A DNA stretch of 36,581 bases, taken from assembly GCA_016929415.1 (NCBI GenBank), contig JAFGIW010000194.1, positions 1 through 36,581 on the forward strand, in the 5' to 3' direction. Below are positions 1 through 7,231 of the stretch, one piece after another. The position numbers and the translations under genes were made by a program. The notes beneath the pieces are model-generated. The model searched no databases, was not told the DNA's origin, and was given only the letters and a program-made list of their open reading frames with translations. Position 1 is the first letter of the stretch. Every line of letters starts with the position of its first letter. This DNA comes from Chitinispirillaceae bacterium (GTDB taxonomy: Bacteria; Fibrobacterota; Chitinivibrionia; Chitinivibrionales; Chitinispirillaceae).

Positions 1-232
1 CGGGTATTCCTGCGCTTTTCGCATGTCGTCTTTCCTCGGCATCTTATGCATCGGCATCAAAAAGAATCGCTCAATTTAGGTTATATTGAATTATATTTAT
101 GCCGAATCACGCTTCATATCGAATGCATCCTTGAAACCGGAATTGAATGCCTTATCATAAACGCCAAATTTCACAGCCTTCTCATTCCGGCGGGGAAAAC
201 GGTCACTATACTCGAAGGGTGCGTTTTTCTTT

Positions 233-547
233 TTGCAAAATTCCGGCGGTCTCGAAAAGGCCGACAGCGTCTTCGGCGGCTGGTATGAAGATACGGCATG
301 TACCAATTCTTGGATTTTTTTCACCGACACCGTCATTGCGGATAATACGCTCTTTGCGAAATGGACGGCTGCCGTCTGGCAGGTTACCTTCAACTCTCAC
401 GGTGGTTCTCCCGTCGATTCCCGATCGGTGACCCATGGCGATACCATTTCCGTTCCGATCCCGGACCCCACACGATCGGGGTATGCATTTCAAGGCTGGT
501 ATCGCGACGGCAACGGCATGCCGCAACGCGAAAAAAGGTGCATCTGA
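233..547 (+). pseudogene. Remnant of an InlB B-repeat (Flg_new) surface protein
   Basis: The reading frame contains the tail of one InlB/Listeria-Bacteroides repeat (FGGWYEDTACTNSW, then NTLFAKW) followed by most of a second one (VTFNSHGGSPVDS, then TRSGYAFQGWYRDGNG). These repeats normally occur in tandem in large exported proteins. Here there is no signal peptide. The N-terminal half of the first repeat is not in this frame, although repeat-like residues (SHSGG, KFHS) appear upstream in other frames at about 145-230. The second repeat breaks off after YRDGNG into an unrelated tail and a stop. I read it as a frameshifted and truncated fragment, not an expressed gene. A functional short protein is unlikely. 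The 1-232 stretch to its left holds only further decayed sequence. Confidence 0.6.
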
Positions 548-563
548 AAAGGTAATCACAACA

Positions 564-599
564 GGTTTCGATTGCTGAATCGATTATTTTACGCTCCAT
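564..599 (-). pseudogene. 5' stub of a GxxExxY-family gene
   Basis: Reading leftward from an ATG at 599, the first twelve codons give MERKIIDSAIET. This matches the usual opening of GxxExxY proteins (PDDEXK_3-like), which normally continue into a VHK-LGPGLLE segment. Here the match stops at about 564 and the frame continues through the back of the InlB remnant (CCDYLFRC). The upstream CTCTGCG-repeat leader that often precedes this family is also present. It is therefore a broken gene whose body was lost or replaced. Confidence 0.55.
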
Positions 600-626
600 G
601 TTCTCTCCAGTTATGGGGAGTTTTTC

Positions 627-667
627 CTCTGCGTGCATTTCTCTCTGCGACCTCGGCGTTCTCTGCG
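627..667 (-). repeat. CTCTGCG-type leader repeat upstream of the GxxExxY stub
   Basis: Three copies of CTCTGCG lie at 627-633, 643-649 and 661-667, spaced 16 and 18 bases apart. On the minus strand they read CGCAGAG and lead directly towards the GxxExxY start codon. Similar CGCAGAG-rich leaders are common upstream of GxxExxY genes in unrelated bacteria, from my own recollection of such regions. Their function is unknown to me. Confidence 0.55.
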
Positions 668-744
668 TTGAAATCCTCATGTTTTATGAATAACCCTCTG
701 CAGAACGTATTTTCCGTATTCCCGATAAAATTGAAAGGCATTCA

Positions 745-1983
745 TTGAAATTTCTTCTTGTATACCCGGCCTGGCCGAAGCTTGAACACCAGACTGAATT
801 TCATCTGCCGCCCCACGGGCCGGTGGTCATGGCTGCGGAGATACCCGCGTGGGTTGAGGTTACCTTTGTAGATGCCAATGTGCAGGATATCCCCTTCAGG
901 GATGAATGGAATTTTATCGGCATTTCCGCCATGCTGACCTCGCAGCTTCCCCATGCCTTTGAAATTTCGAAACGTTTCATGGAAATGGGCAAACAAGTTA
1001 TTTTCGGCGGCATTGCCACCATGCTGCACGCCGATGAGATTGCAGGGCACTGCAGTTCGTTCTTTTTCGGTGAAGTCGAGGGGCGTCTGGAGGAGGTGTT
1101 CGACGATTTCAGGAAAGGGCATTTGAAACCGCGTTACGACTTTCAGAATGATTTTCCGGCCATCGAAGCAATCGGTCCGGCGCGGCGGGGCATTCTGGAC
1201 CTTTCGCTTTACCGGCATAAAGGCGTGCGGATGGTGGACCTGTTCCATGCGTCGCGGGGCTGCCGTTTCAACTGTTTTCCCTGCTGCACCGCCTTTCTCG
1301 GCGGCAGGCAATTCCGGCCGCGGCCCATGGCTCGCATAGCCGAAGAGCTTGCTGCAATCGACAACGAACGTCTCTTTGTGGTCGATAACTCTCTGGCGCA
1401 GAACAAAAAATGGGAACTCGATCTCTTCAGGACCATGATTCCTTTTAAGAAGCGATGGTGCTGCCATCCCATTGAGGATGACGATGAGGTTCTGGAGCTT
1501 GCCGTCCGGGCGGGCGCCTGGTATGTGTATCAGGCGATTTTTGACACGTCCGCTTATATCCGCAACCGCGTGGAGCGTTACAAGAGCTTCGGTATCGGCG
1601 TTGAAGGTACGATTATTCTCGGAACCGATGATCAGGATGAAGATTACATTAAACGTCTGGTCGATTTTCTGCTTGAAATCAACCTCGACCTGGCGGAGTT
1701 CACGGTGCTGACGCCTTTTGCACACACACCCATCCGCGGTGAGTTGGAGAAGGAGGGCCGGATACTTTCGAATGACTATTCCCTTTACAACGCCGGCAGG
1801 GTCGTATTTCAGCCGAAGCGGATGACACCGGAAAAACTCCAGGAGATGTACCACTATGCCTGGGAAACGTTTTATTACGATGAACCCCAGTCGTATAAAA
1901 TGTTCAAGCTTTTCCAGAAAGTTTCGGGTCCCCGCAGAGGACCGGTGATACAAAAGAACAAGGCGGTGTCTGCTGATGGGTGA
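745..1983 (+). CDS. B12-binding-type radical SAM protein of a ketosynthase/ACP cassette
   Basis: This 412-aa protein has the layout of cobalamin-binding-type radical SAM enzymes. A Rossmann-like N-terminal domain (residues 1-125) contains FGGIATM and FFGEVEG. It is followed by a radical SAM core whose Cys173, Cys177 and Cys180 form the CX3CX2C motif that binds the 4Fe-4S cluster. The stretch FVVDNSLAQN in the barrel is also typical. I do not see the DxHxxG cobalamin-ligand motif, so B12 binding is uncertain. The start is TTG at 745, with AAAGG about 8 bases upstream. Its 3' end overlaps the downstream ketosynthase by 8 bases, so the two are translationally coupled. That context suggests it modifies an acyl chain or an ACP-bound intermediate. 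The substrate cannot be read from sequence. Confidence 0.8.
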   Translation: MKFLLVYPAWPKLEHQTEFHLPPHGPVVMAAEIPAWVEVTFVDANVQDIPFRDEWNFIGISAMLTSQLPHAFEISKRFMEMGKQVIFGGIATMLHADEIAGHCSSFFFGEVEGRLEEVFDDFRKGHLKPRYDFQNDFPAIEAIGPARRGILDLSLYRHKGVRMVDLFHASRGCRFNCFPCCTAFLGGRQFRPRPMARIAEELAAIDNERLFVVDNSLAQNKKWELDLFRTMIPFKKRWCCHPIEDDDEVLELAVRAGAWYVYQAIFDTSAYIRNRVERYKSFGIGVEGTIILGTDDQDEDYIKRLVDFLLEINLDLAEFTVLTPFAHTPIRGELEKEGRILSNDYSLYNAGRVVFQPKRMTPEKLQEMYHYAWETFYYDEPQSYKMFKLFQKVSGPRRGPVIQKNKAVSADG

Positions 1984-3172
1984 GGTATGGATCACCGGGG
2001 CGGGTGCGGTTTCCGCATTGGGTGACAGCATTGAAGAGCATCGCGATGCGGTGATGCATAAACGCAGTGGTCTCGCTCCCCATGAGTTCTTCGGGGGTGA
2101 CCTGCCCGATCCGTGTATCTGCGGCCTGGTTTCGGATGAGGTGACGGGCGGCTTGATCGACGACACTGCTGTGGACCGGGCGAACCGCATTCTCTCACAC
2201 GCCATGAAGCAGGCGCTGCAGAGCGCAGGTCTCGCACCTGGGGATGAAGTCGACGCCATCGTGGGAACCACGCTGGGAAACATGCACGGAGGCTCCATGT
2301 ACTACAGGAAGGTGCATGCCGGAGAAAGGGGCGACATATCACTTTTGAAGCATTTTCTTCCCTGTTCCCCTCTTAAAAGCGTTTGCGCGGAATACGGGTT
2401 GCGGGGCTTTAACATGACAGTCTCATCGGCATGCGGCTCGGCGGCGGCGGCGATCGGCCAGGCAGTGAAGCGCATCCGCTCAGGCAGAACCGTCCGTGCC
2501 GTCGCCGGCGGCTTTGACACTCTTTCCCCTTACGTAGTTGCCGGATTCAACTCGCTCCGGCTAGTATCACGGAATCCGTGCCGGCCTTTCGATTCAACCC
2601 GTGACGGTCTGAATCCGGGTGAAGCGGCAGTACTCTTTGTCATCGAATCCAGCGAAACCGCGCTCAGGCGTGGAGCAACGCCTCTTGCGAAAATTGACGG
2701 ATTCGGTGACAATCTCGAGGCGTATCACTATACCCGCTCCCATCCCGAAGGGGATGGTATGGCTGCCGCACTTCGCAAAGCCATTGCAGACGCCAATATC
2801 ACCGTTGATGCGATCAGCCACATTCATCTGCACGGAACCGGTACCGAAGCAAATGACCGCTCCGAATACATGGCCTGCAAAAAGGTTTTCGGCGACAATC
2901 TTTCCACAATCCCGGTTTGTTCCACCAAATCGATGACCGGGCATTCCTTCGGAGGCGCCGCGGCGCTGAGCCTGCTGTTCACTATCTTTTCCCTTGAAAA
3001 CGGCATGGTGCCTGCAACCCTGAACTGCGACAATCCGGATAAGGAATTTGCAAACCTGATCGTTTCGTCTGAAATTCAGGGGCTTTCCTCGATTGATCGT
3101 GTCGCCTCCATGGCCCTCGGATTCGGCGGTGAAGCGTTTGCCCTGATTGCGTCGCGGGTGGAGGCTGCATGA
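1976..3172 (+). CDS. Beta-ketoacyl-ACP synthase (FabF/KAS II-like), catalytically complete
   Basis: This 398-aa thiolase-fold condensing enzyme would extend an ACP-bound acyl chain by decarboxylative Claisen condensation with malonyl-ACP. All the family's active-site residues are visible: nucleophile Cys153 in VSSACGSA, His286 in HLHGTGTEAND, Lys318 in STKSM and His323 in TGHSFGG. The C-terminal glycine-rich loop is ALGFGGEA. Length is normal for FabF. It overlaps the radical SAM gene by 8 bases and the next gene by 4 (ATGA). Its neighbours make a role outside housekeeping fatty-acid synthesis more likely, in a specialised lipid, polyene or polyketide. No ketoreductase, dehydratase or acyltransferase is present locally, so those steps would have to come from elsewhere. 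Confidence 0.88.
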   Translation: MGEVWITGAGAVSALGDSIEEHRDAVMHKRSGLAPHEFFGGDLPDPCICGLVSDEVTGGLIDDTAVDRANRILSHAMKQALQSAGLAPGDEVDAIVGTTLGNMHGGSMYYRKVHAGERGDISLLKHFLPCSPLKSVCAEYGLRGFNMTVSSACGSAAAAIGQAVKRIRSGRTVRAVAGGFDTLSPYVVAGFNSLRLVSRNPCRPFDSTRDGLNPGEAAVLFVIESSETALRRGATPLAKIDGFGDNLEAYHYTRSHPEGDGMAAALRKAIADANITVDAISHIHLHGTGTEANDRSEYMACKKVFGDNLSTIPVCSTKSMTGHSFGGAAALSLLFTIFSLENGMVPATLNCDNPDKEFANLIVSSEIQGLSSIDRVASMALGFGGEAFALIASRVEAA

Positions 3173-4209
3173 ACGCGCCGTATCGTATAAGCGGGATCGG
3201 ACTTATCGCGCCGGGAATCGGTTCGCTGGAACAGTTGAGAACCGCGGCCTTATTACGTACTCCGGGAAGCGCGCCGAAAAGAGTGGATGCGGTGCCGCCT
3301 CCCGAAGGAATGACGCCGCGGGAACAGCGCCGCATGGCGAACCTGACAAAGCTGGCGCTTTACGCAGCGGACTCCTGCAGGAAAATGGACCCGTTCAGTG
3401 GAGAAAAAAACGGCCTCTACGTGGGCTTGACCCACGGCGCCACGGGTTTTTTACGGGAGTTCCACGGGTTTCTTTTTGATTACGGCCCTGAAATGTGCAG
3501 CCCGAACGCCTTTTCCAATGGGGTGTCAAATGCTCCGCTCGCCGCGGTGTCCAAAGTGATGAACATACGCGGCGGGGGATTTACCCTTGTTGATTTTGAA
3601 AACTGCGGCCTCAAGGCTCTTGCGACCGCGGCGATCGACCTTGATCTCGGGAACTATGAAAGCTGCTGCGTGGGTGCCGCGGAAGAGTATTCGGAACTGG
3701 TCGAAGAGGTTTACCTTGAGAACGGTCTGTACAGGGGAGGCGGAGAAGCAGTGTCGCTTCCTTTGCCGGGCGGTACTGGTTTCGGTGTGTCGGAAGGCAG
3801 CGTTTTTCTCTCCATGAGAAGTACCGCTGCCTGTTCCGGAGGTTGCGGGTACCGGCCGGTTGAAGAGCCTTCCGAATTGGAAAGCATTGCCGACGTCATC
3901 ATCTCCGCCGCAGGAGCCGGTCCGAATGACGCTGCCGAGCTTGAACATCTCAAAATGCTCAGGAGCGGGGGGCACGGCGTGAAAGGCGTCCTGTTTCCCA
4001 AGGCTTTTCTGGGAGAGACGTTCGGCGCTTCAACGCTTTTCGCCCTCGCCGCCGGTTTTGATATGATTGTCAACAACGCTGAATATCCGCAACTGCCGGC
4101 ACACCCTGAACTGGGAGCGATGCCCGACAGGATTTCCGGCGTACAGGCGGTTCTTATCAGCGGTGTCGACCGGACCGGTGAATTTGTTTCGGCGCTTCTT
4201 ACCCGGTAA
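3169..4209 (+). CDS. Ketosynthase-like protein lacking catalytic residues (chain-length-factor-like)
   Basis: This 346-aa protein starts with the ketosynthase-type opening YRISGIGLIAPGIGS and keeps the overall thiolase plan, but the catalytic residues are gone. The nucleophile position aligns with Glu144 (DFENCGLKAL; a Cys sits two residues later). The HGTxT histidine becomes Ala248 (SAAGAGPND). The GHxFGA histidine becomes Glu283 (GETFGA). Lys278 remains. Such paired active and inactive ketosynthases are known from type II polyketide KS-alpha/KS-beta and aryl-polyene systems, where the inactive partner shapes the pocket. By analogy it probably heterodimerises with the upstream enzyme. ATGA overlap with that gene supports equal synthesis. 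It is shorter than usual KS partners (about 400 aa). Confidence 0.7.
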   Translation: MNAPYRISGIGLIAPGIGSLEQLRTAALLRTPGSAPKRVDAVPPPEGMTPREQRRMANLTKLALYAADSCRKMDPFSGEKNGLYVGLTHGATGFLREFHGFLFDYGPEMCSPNAFSNGVSNAPLAAVSKVMNIRGGGFTLVDFENCGLKALATAAIDLDLGNYESCCVGAAEEYSELVEEVYLENGLYRGGGEAVSLPLPGGTGFGVSEGSVFLSMRSTAACSGGCGYRPVEEPSELESIADVIISAAGAGPNDAAELEHLKMLRSGGHGVKGVLFPKAFLGETFGASTLFALAAGFDMIVNNAEYPQLPAHPELGAMPDRISGVQAVLISGVDRTGEFVSALLTR

Positions 4210-4362
4210 AGGCGCCTTCCCTGCTTTCGCCGAGGTCACATTTCATCCGGGATCTCCCGGAGTTTGCCGGTATCATGGGGAAAAGGCGTTTGCTAAAGTA
4301 GTATATTTGAAGGGGAGATGTGTGCGTAAATCACGAACTGAGAATCAAAGTAAGGAAAATGA

Positions 4363-4644
4363 ATGACTGTTGAAGCCACTCCCGAATTGAGGATGGAAAT
4401 CAGGAAGCTGATTCTTGAATCGCTCAAGATCAATGATGTGAATCCTGAGGAGATTGATGACGAAAAATCCCTGTTTGATGGTGAGAATGTCCTGCAGATA
4501 GATTCGGTTGATGCGCTTGAAATCGTCATGGCCCTTCAGCGCAAATACGGTGTGCGCATTGACGATAAGAATCCCGGCCGCTTCATTATTCAATCGGTTA
4601 AAACAATCGCCGATTTTGTGGCGAAGGAAACGGGGAACACGTAG
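4363..4644 (+). CDS. Acyl carrier protein
   Basis: This 93-aa acidic protein has the four-helix ACP plan. The phosphopantetheine attachment site is Ser48 in LQIDSVDALEI, followed by the usual recognition helix. The C-terminal part (FIIQSVKTIADFV) matches helix 4 of ACPs that serve type II systems. AAGGA precedes the ATG by 6 bases. It lies 153 bases after the ketosynthase-like gene on the same strand and is the natural carrier for this cassette. The intervening 4210-4362 shows no gene. A phosphopantetheinyl transferase is not encoded in the window. A housekeeping AcpP is less likely, given the absence of fabG or fabD neighbours. Confidence 0.85.
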   Translation: MTVEATPELRMEIRKLILESLKINDVNPEEIDDEKSLFDGENVLQIDSVDALEIVMALQRKYGVRIDDKNPGRFIIQSVKTIADFVAKETGNT

Positions 4645-4656
4645 GGCTCCATTGGG

Positions 4657-4675
4657 TCCCCCCGTTTACGGGGGA
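4657..4675. terminator. GC-rich hairpin after the ACP gene
   Basis: A perfect stem CCCCCG/CGGGGG with a TTTA loop starts 13 bases after the ACP stop codon. There is no clear T-tract on either strand, so it is only a possible terminator. It could equally be part of a dispersed intergenic repeat. Confidence 0.35.
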
Positions 4676-4734
4676 CGCGGGAGAAGCGGGAAGGAGGAGG
4701 GGGTGCTGAAGTCGAGTCGTAAAGGATCTCCCAA

Positions 4735-4772
4735 TTGCCCACAGCCCACTGCCTACCGACTACTTTCCCTCC
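4735..4772 (-). repeat. Degenerate AGTAGT/GGCAGTGGG short-repeat tract at a gene end
   Basis: On the minus strand this reads as purine-rich GGGAGGGAAAGTAGTCGGTA followed by GCAGTGGGCTGTGGGC-like units. It overlaps the last four codons (ESSR) and stop of the transporter gene. A related tract lies at the end of the prepilin peptidase gene (29811-29853). Both sit where a plus-strand gene meets a minus-strand gene. Confidence 0.45.
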
Positions 4773-5901
4773 CCCCCTCGATCATCCGCAGAATAGCCTC
4801 CTGCATCCTCCCGACGAACATTGCCAGCGCTTCCGCCGGCCTGCGCCACGGCAATTCCTTCCAGGCTTCCCTGTCTTTTGCGAACGAGATGATGTCGGGG
4901 AAATATTCGAGCGCGAGCAGCCCGGCGAGCAGTGTTTCGGCGTGTCGCGGGAAGACCTTTTTCAGCCCGACGAAGAGCAACCGGTGGCAATGCAGCTTCT
5001 GGAGCAGGAGTCCCGCTTCGAGCCACGACCAGAGGCGCAGGCACTGTGCCGCAGTGGCGGCGGCGCCTTCATAGGTGACAATGGGCAGGAAGGGGATGCG
5101 CGTTCCGTAGGAGCAGAAGAGGAAGATGAGGCTGATGAAGAGAAACATGATCCAGAACCGCAAAGGGTAGAGCAGCGTCGTAACGTTACGGCCGCAGGCG
5201 AAAAAGGCGATGAGCGTCACTCCGGCGGCGATGCCGCCCAGGAGCCGCATATCATTCATTGCGACGAGCGACACCGCTCCCGCGAGGATGACGAATATCG
5301 CTCCGTTCGGTACTGTTGACGGGGAATAGTATACCTGAGCAATTGCCGGGGCGGGGCGTACCGGAAAAAGCGGGGATTCGGTCACCAGTATCCGCCACAG
5401 TATCGGCGTGATTATCCCGACGAATCCCCCGAAAACGAGCGCCGCAATCCCCATGAAGGGAAGCTGATAAAAGATCGCGTTATTACGTGTCAATAGGAAG
5501 AACACCCCGACGAGCTGACCGGCGTTATGCATGATCGCCCCGATGATGCCGAGGCCGATGGTGCCGAGAAGCCTCCGCCGGCCGAGCAGGTGCCAGAGGA
5601 TGCCCATGGCGGCGGTGGAGAGGAGGCCGCCGCTCAGTGCCAGAACCATGGTCACCAGCGAGAATCCGAAATAGAACGATGAGATCCATACCCTCAGCAG
5701 CGTGTACAGAAGCGCGTCGGTCATGCCGAATCCGATGATCCAGATAATGGTGATGCTGTTTGCTAATCCCGGCTTGAGCCAGGGAAGGAAGGGGATTCGC
5801 GGGATAAAAAGTTCGAGCGTATTGAGGGCTACGCCGAGGAGCAGCCAGACGGCCTTGACGATTGTTTCCCGTTCCCGGCGGCTGTCATCGGACAATTGCA
5901 T
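4753..5901 (-). CDS. Gx-type transporter (Hpre_diP_synt_I) fused to an EcfT-like domain
   Basis: This is a 382-aa multi-pass membrane protein. Residues 15-175 match the Gx transporter/heptaprenyl diphosphate synthase component I family: PGLANSITIIWI, LLRVWISSFYFG, LALSGGLLS and GAIMHNAGQL are all present. That family resembles substrate-binding S components of ECF importers. Residues 200-382 have further hydrophobic helices and a layout (YPLRFWIMFLFISL, then a helix pair ending GLLLQKLHCHRLL) reminiscent of the EcfT/CbiQ transmembrane subunit. The EcfT assignment is weaker. I chose ATG at 5901 because it overlaps the upstream NusG-II gene by only 17 bases; a longer frame opens at 5970. The last four codons come from a short-repeat tract. 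The substrate is unknown, and no ATPase subunit is adjacent. Confidence 0.7.
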   Translation of the reverse strand: MQLSDDSRRERETIVKAVWLLLGVALNTLELFIPRIPFLPWLKPGLANSITIIWIIGFGMTDALLYTLLRVWISSFYFGFSLVTMVLALSGGLLSTAAMGILWHLLGRRRLLGTIGLGIIGAIMHNAGQLVGVFFLLTRNNAIFYQLPFMGIAALVFGGFVGIITPILWRILVTESPLFPVRPAPAIAQVYYSPSTVPNGAIFVILAGAVSLVAMNDMRLLGGIAAGVTLIAFFACGRNVTTLLYPLRFWIMFLFISLIFLFCSYGTRIPFLPIVTYEGAAATAAQCLRLWSWLEAGLLLQKLHCHRLLFVGLKKVFPRHAETLLAGLLALEYFPDIISFAKDREAWKELPWRRPAEALAMFVGRMQEAILRMIEGGRESSR

Positions 5902-6310
5902 CGAGGGTATCGTTTCCGGAGGAGGTGACGGTGACCAGGATATGGTTAGGTGCGCAGACGATCTGCGCACGGGGCCTGCGTATGGGGCCGCTTTTCATGC
6001 AGATTCCGTGCGGACAGGTGGAGCGGGTGATCGAGACCGCCCCGTTTTTGATGACGACCTCGACCGGACCGATGACGCCGTCAACAGTGATAACGCGATT
6101 CTCAGCTAGGGGATACACGGCGATTTGGCGGTTGTCCCTGAAAATCGCCACCCTGTCGGGAGTGAGGGCGCGAAACGCGGGCAGGGTGAGTGCCGTACCT
6201 GTAAGAACGAGAAGAATGATGAATGCGTCAACCCAGAAAAAACCGCGCGGGGGGGACGCTTTCCCGTCGGGCGGTGCGGGCGGCGATGAATTACGGGGCA
6301 TGGCGGTCAA
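5885..6310 (-). CDS. NusG domain II-containing membrane-anchored protein
   Basis: This 141-aa protein has one N-terminal membrane helix (residues 26-45, FFWVDAFIILLVLTG) and an exported or periplasmic beta domain of the NusG_II family. The signature cysteines are Cys99 and Cys104 in CPHGICMKSG and Cys119 in IVCAPN. Proteins of this family are commonly encoded next to Gx transporters and, in many genomes, near ApbE-type flavin-attachment genes. A shared redox or cofactor role is suspected but not established. It overlaps the downstream Gx/EcfT-like gene by 17 bases and follows the 299-aa gene by 12, so it is inside one transcription unit. Confidence 0.8.
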   Translation of the reverse strand: MTAMPRNSSPPAPPDGKASPPRGFFWVDAFIILLVLTGTALTLPAFRALTPDRVAIFRDNRQIAVYPLAENRVITVDGVIGPVEVVIKNGAVSITRSTCPHGICMKSGPIRRPRAQIVCAPNHILVTVTSSGNDTLDAIVR

Positions 6311-6322
6311 CTGTCCGTACTG

Positions 6323-7222
6323 TTACTGTTGCACGATCACTTTTGCATAGAAGCGGTTGTTCGCCCGCGCGAGACCGACGTAGGCGGTTGCCGACGGGAA
6401 ATTCCATAATTTACAGATAGAGAGCCTGCCGGGAACAATGTCGAACCGGCCGATGCGGTAGATGTGGTCGGGTGGTTGCGAGGTGCGTTTTTCAATTTCC
6501 GCAGCAAGATAATCCATCATGGGCCGCGCCCACGTATCGAGTGAATCGAGATTGCAGGAAGAACTCTCGAGCTCATAGCACCAGTAGCGGTCGTCTTTGG
6601 AGAAATGAAACGCGGCATTAAAGGCAAAAATTCCGACGGGTAGTGAGTCGCACATAAGCGTAGCGCCGCTTGCGGTGACCGGCGCCAGGTTGCTGCGGCG
6701 CATCAGGATGCGCACACTCCGCAGTGAAAGGCCGAACGGGATTGCGACGAGGTCCCAGGCGGACCTGATGACGCTTTCCAGCTCGTGCAGCAGGAAAAGC
6801 GAGTCGTCGTGCCGTTGAATCGCGCTGTCCCGTTCGTCGGAAAGAAATCGGTAAGTTTCGCGGATCTGCTGTTCGAAGCGCTGCATCCACCGCACGATTT
6901 CGCAGGGCCGCGCGTTGGCGGCCGAGATGCCGGTTTCCTCGGTAAATTTACGGACAATTACCGGATAATCGTCGCCTGATGTGGCGCTGTCGATCGTCTG
7001 CCGCCAACGGATCAGTTCATCGAGTGAGCGTTCGGTTGAATCGCCGGTGCAGAGCAGATAATCGGAACGCAGTATTTTTTCGAGATCGGTGAAAAACTCC
7101 CCCCCGGCGGTGTCCGTCCGGCTATGAAGCTGAAGCGGAAGGAGACAGAGCCATGTGTAAAGAACTGTTGAAGATATCCGTCGCTTTTTTTTCATCATGA
7201 ACATGAAGAAAATTGCTTTCAT
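6323..7222 (-). CDS. Secreted protein of unknown family
   Basis: I do not recognise this 299-aa protein. It has a basic N-terminus followed by a hydrophobic stretch (SSTVLYTWLCLLPLQL) that looks like a signal peptide, and then a mostly helical, charged body. Alternative starts exist at residues 7, 9 and 10, which would give a more typical signal peptide. Cys residues are scattered (RPCEIVRW, SSSCNLDS). The C-terminal part (YRIGRFDIVPGRLSICKLWN) looks like a beta-rich module. It follows the 604-aa gene by 9 bases and precedes the NusG-II gene by 12, so it belongs to the MoxR operon and is probably periplasmic. Confidence 0.7.
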   Translation of the reverse strand: MKAIFFMFMMKKKRRISSTVLYTWLCLLPLQLHSRTDTAGGEFFTDLEKILRSDYLLCTGDSTERSLDELIRWRQTIDSATSGDDYPVIVRKFTEETGISAANARPCEIVRWMQRFEQQIRETYRFLSDERDSAIQRHDDSLFLLHELESVIRSAWDLVAIPFGLSLRSVRILMRRSNLAPVTASGATLMCDSLPVGIFAFNAAFHFSKDDRYWCYELESSSCNLDSLDTWARPMMDYLAAEIEKRTSQPPDHIYRIGRFDIVPGRLSICKLWNFPSATAYVGLARANNRFYAKVIVQQ

Positions 7223-7231
7223 TGCTGCGGG

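Noticed and set aside
742..2298. 518-aa minus-strand frame opposite the radical SAM and ketosynthase genes
   Set aside because: The plus strand encodes clear radical SAM and ketosynthase motifs over the same bases. The antisense frame shows no family signature.
4735..5319. 194-aa plus-strand frame
   Set aside because: It is antisense to the Gx/EcfT-like gene and very rich in Arg/Glu/Gln, without a ribosome binding site.
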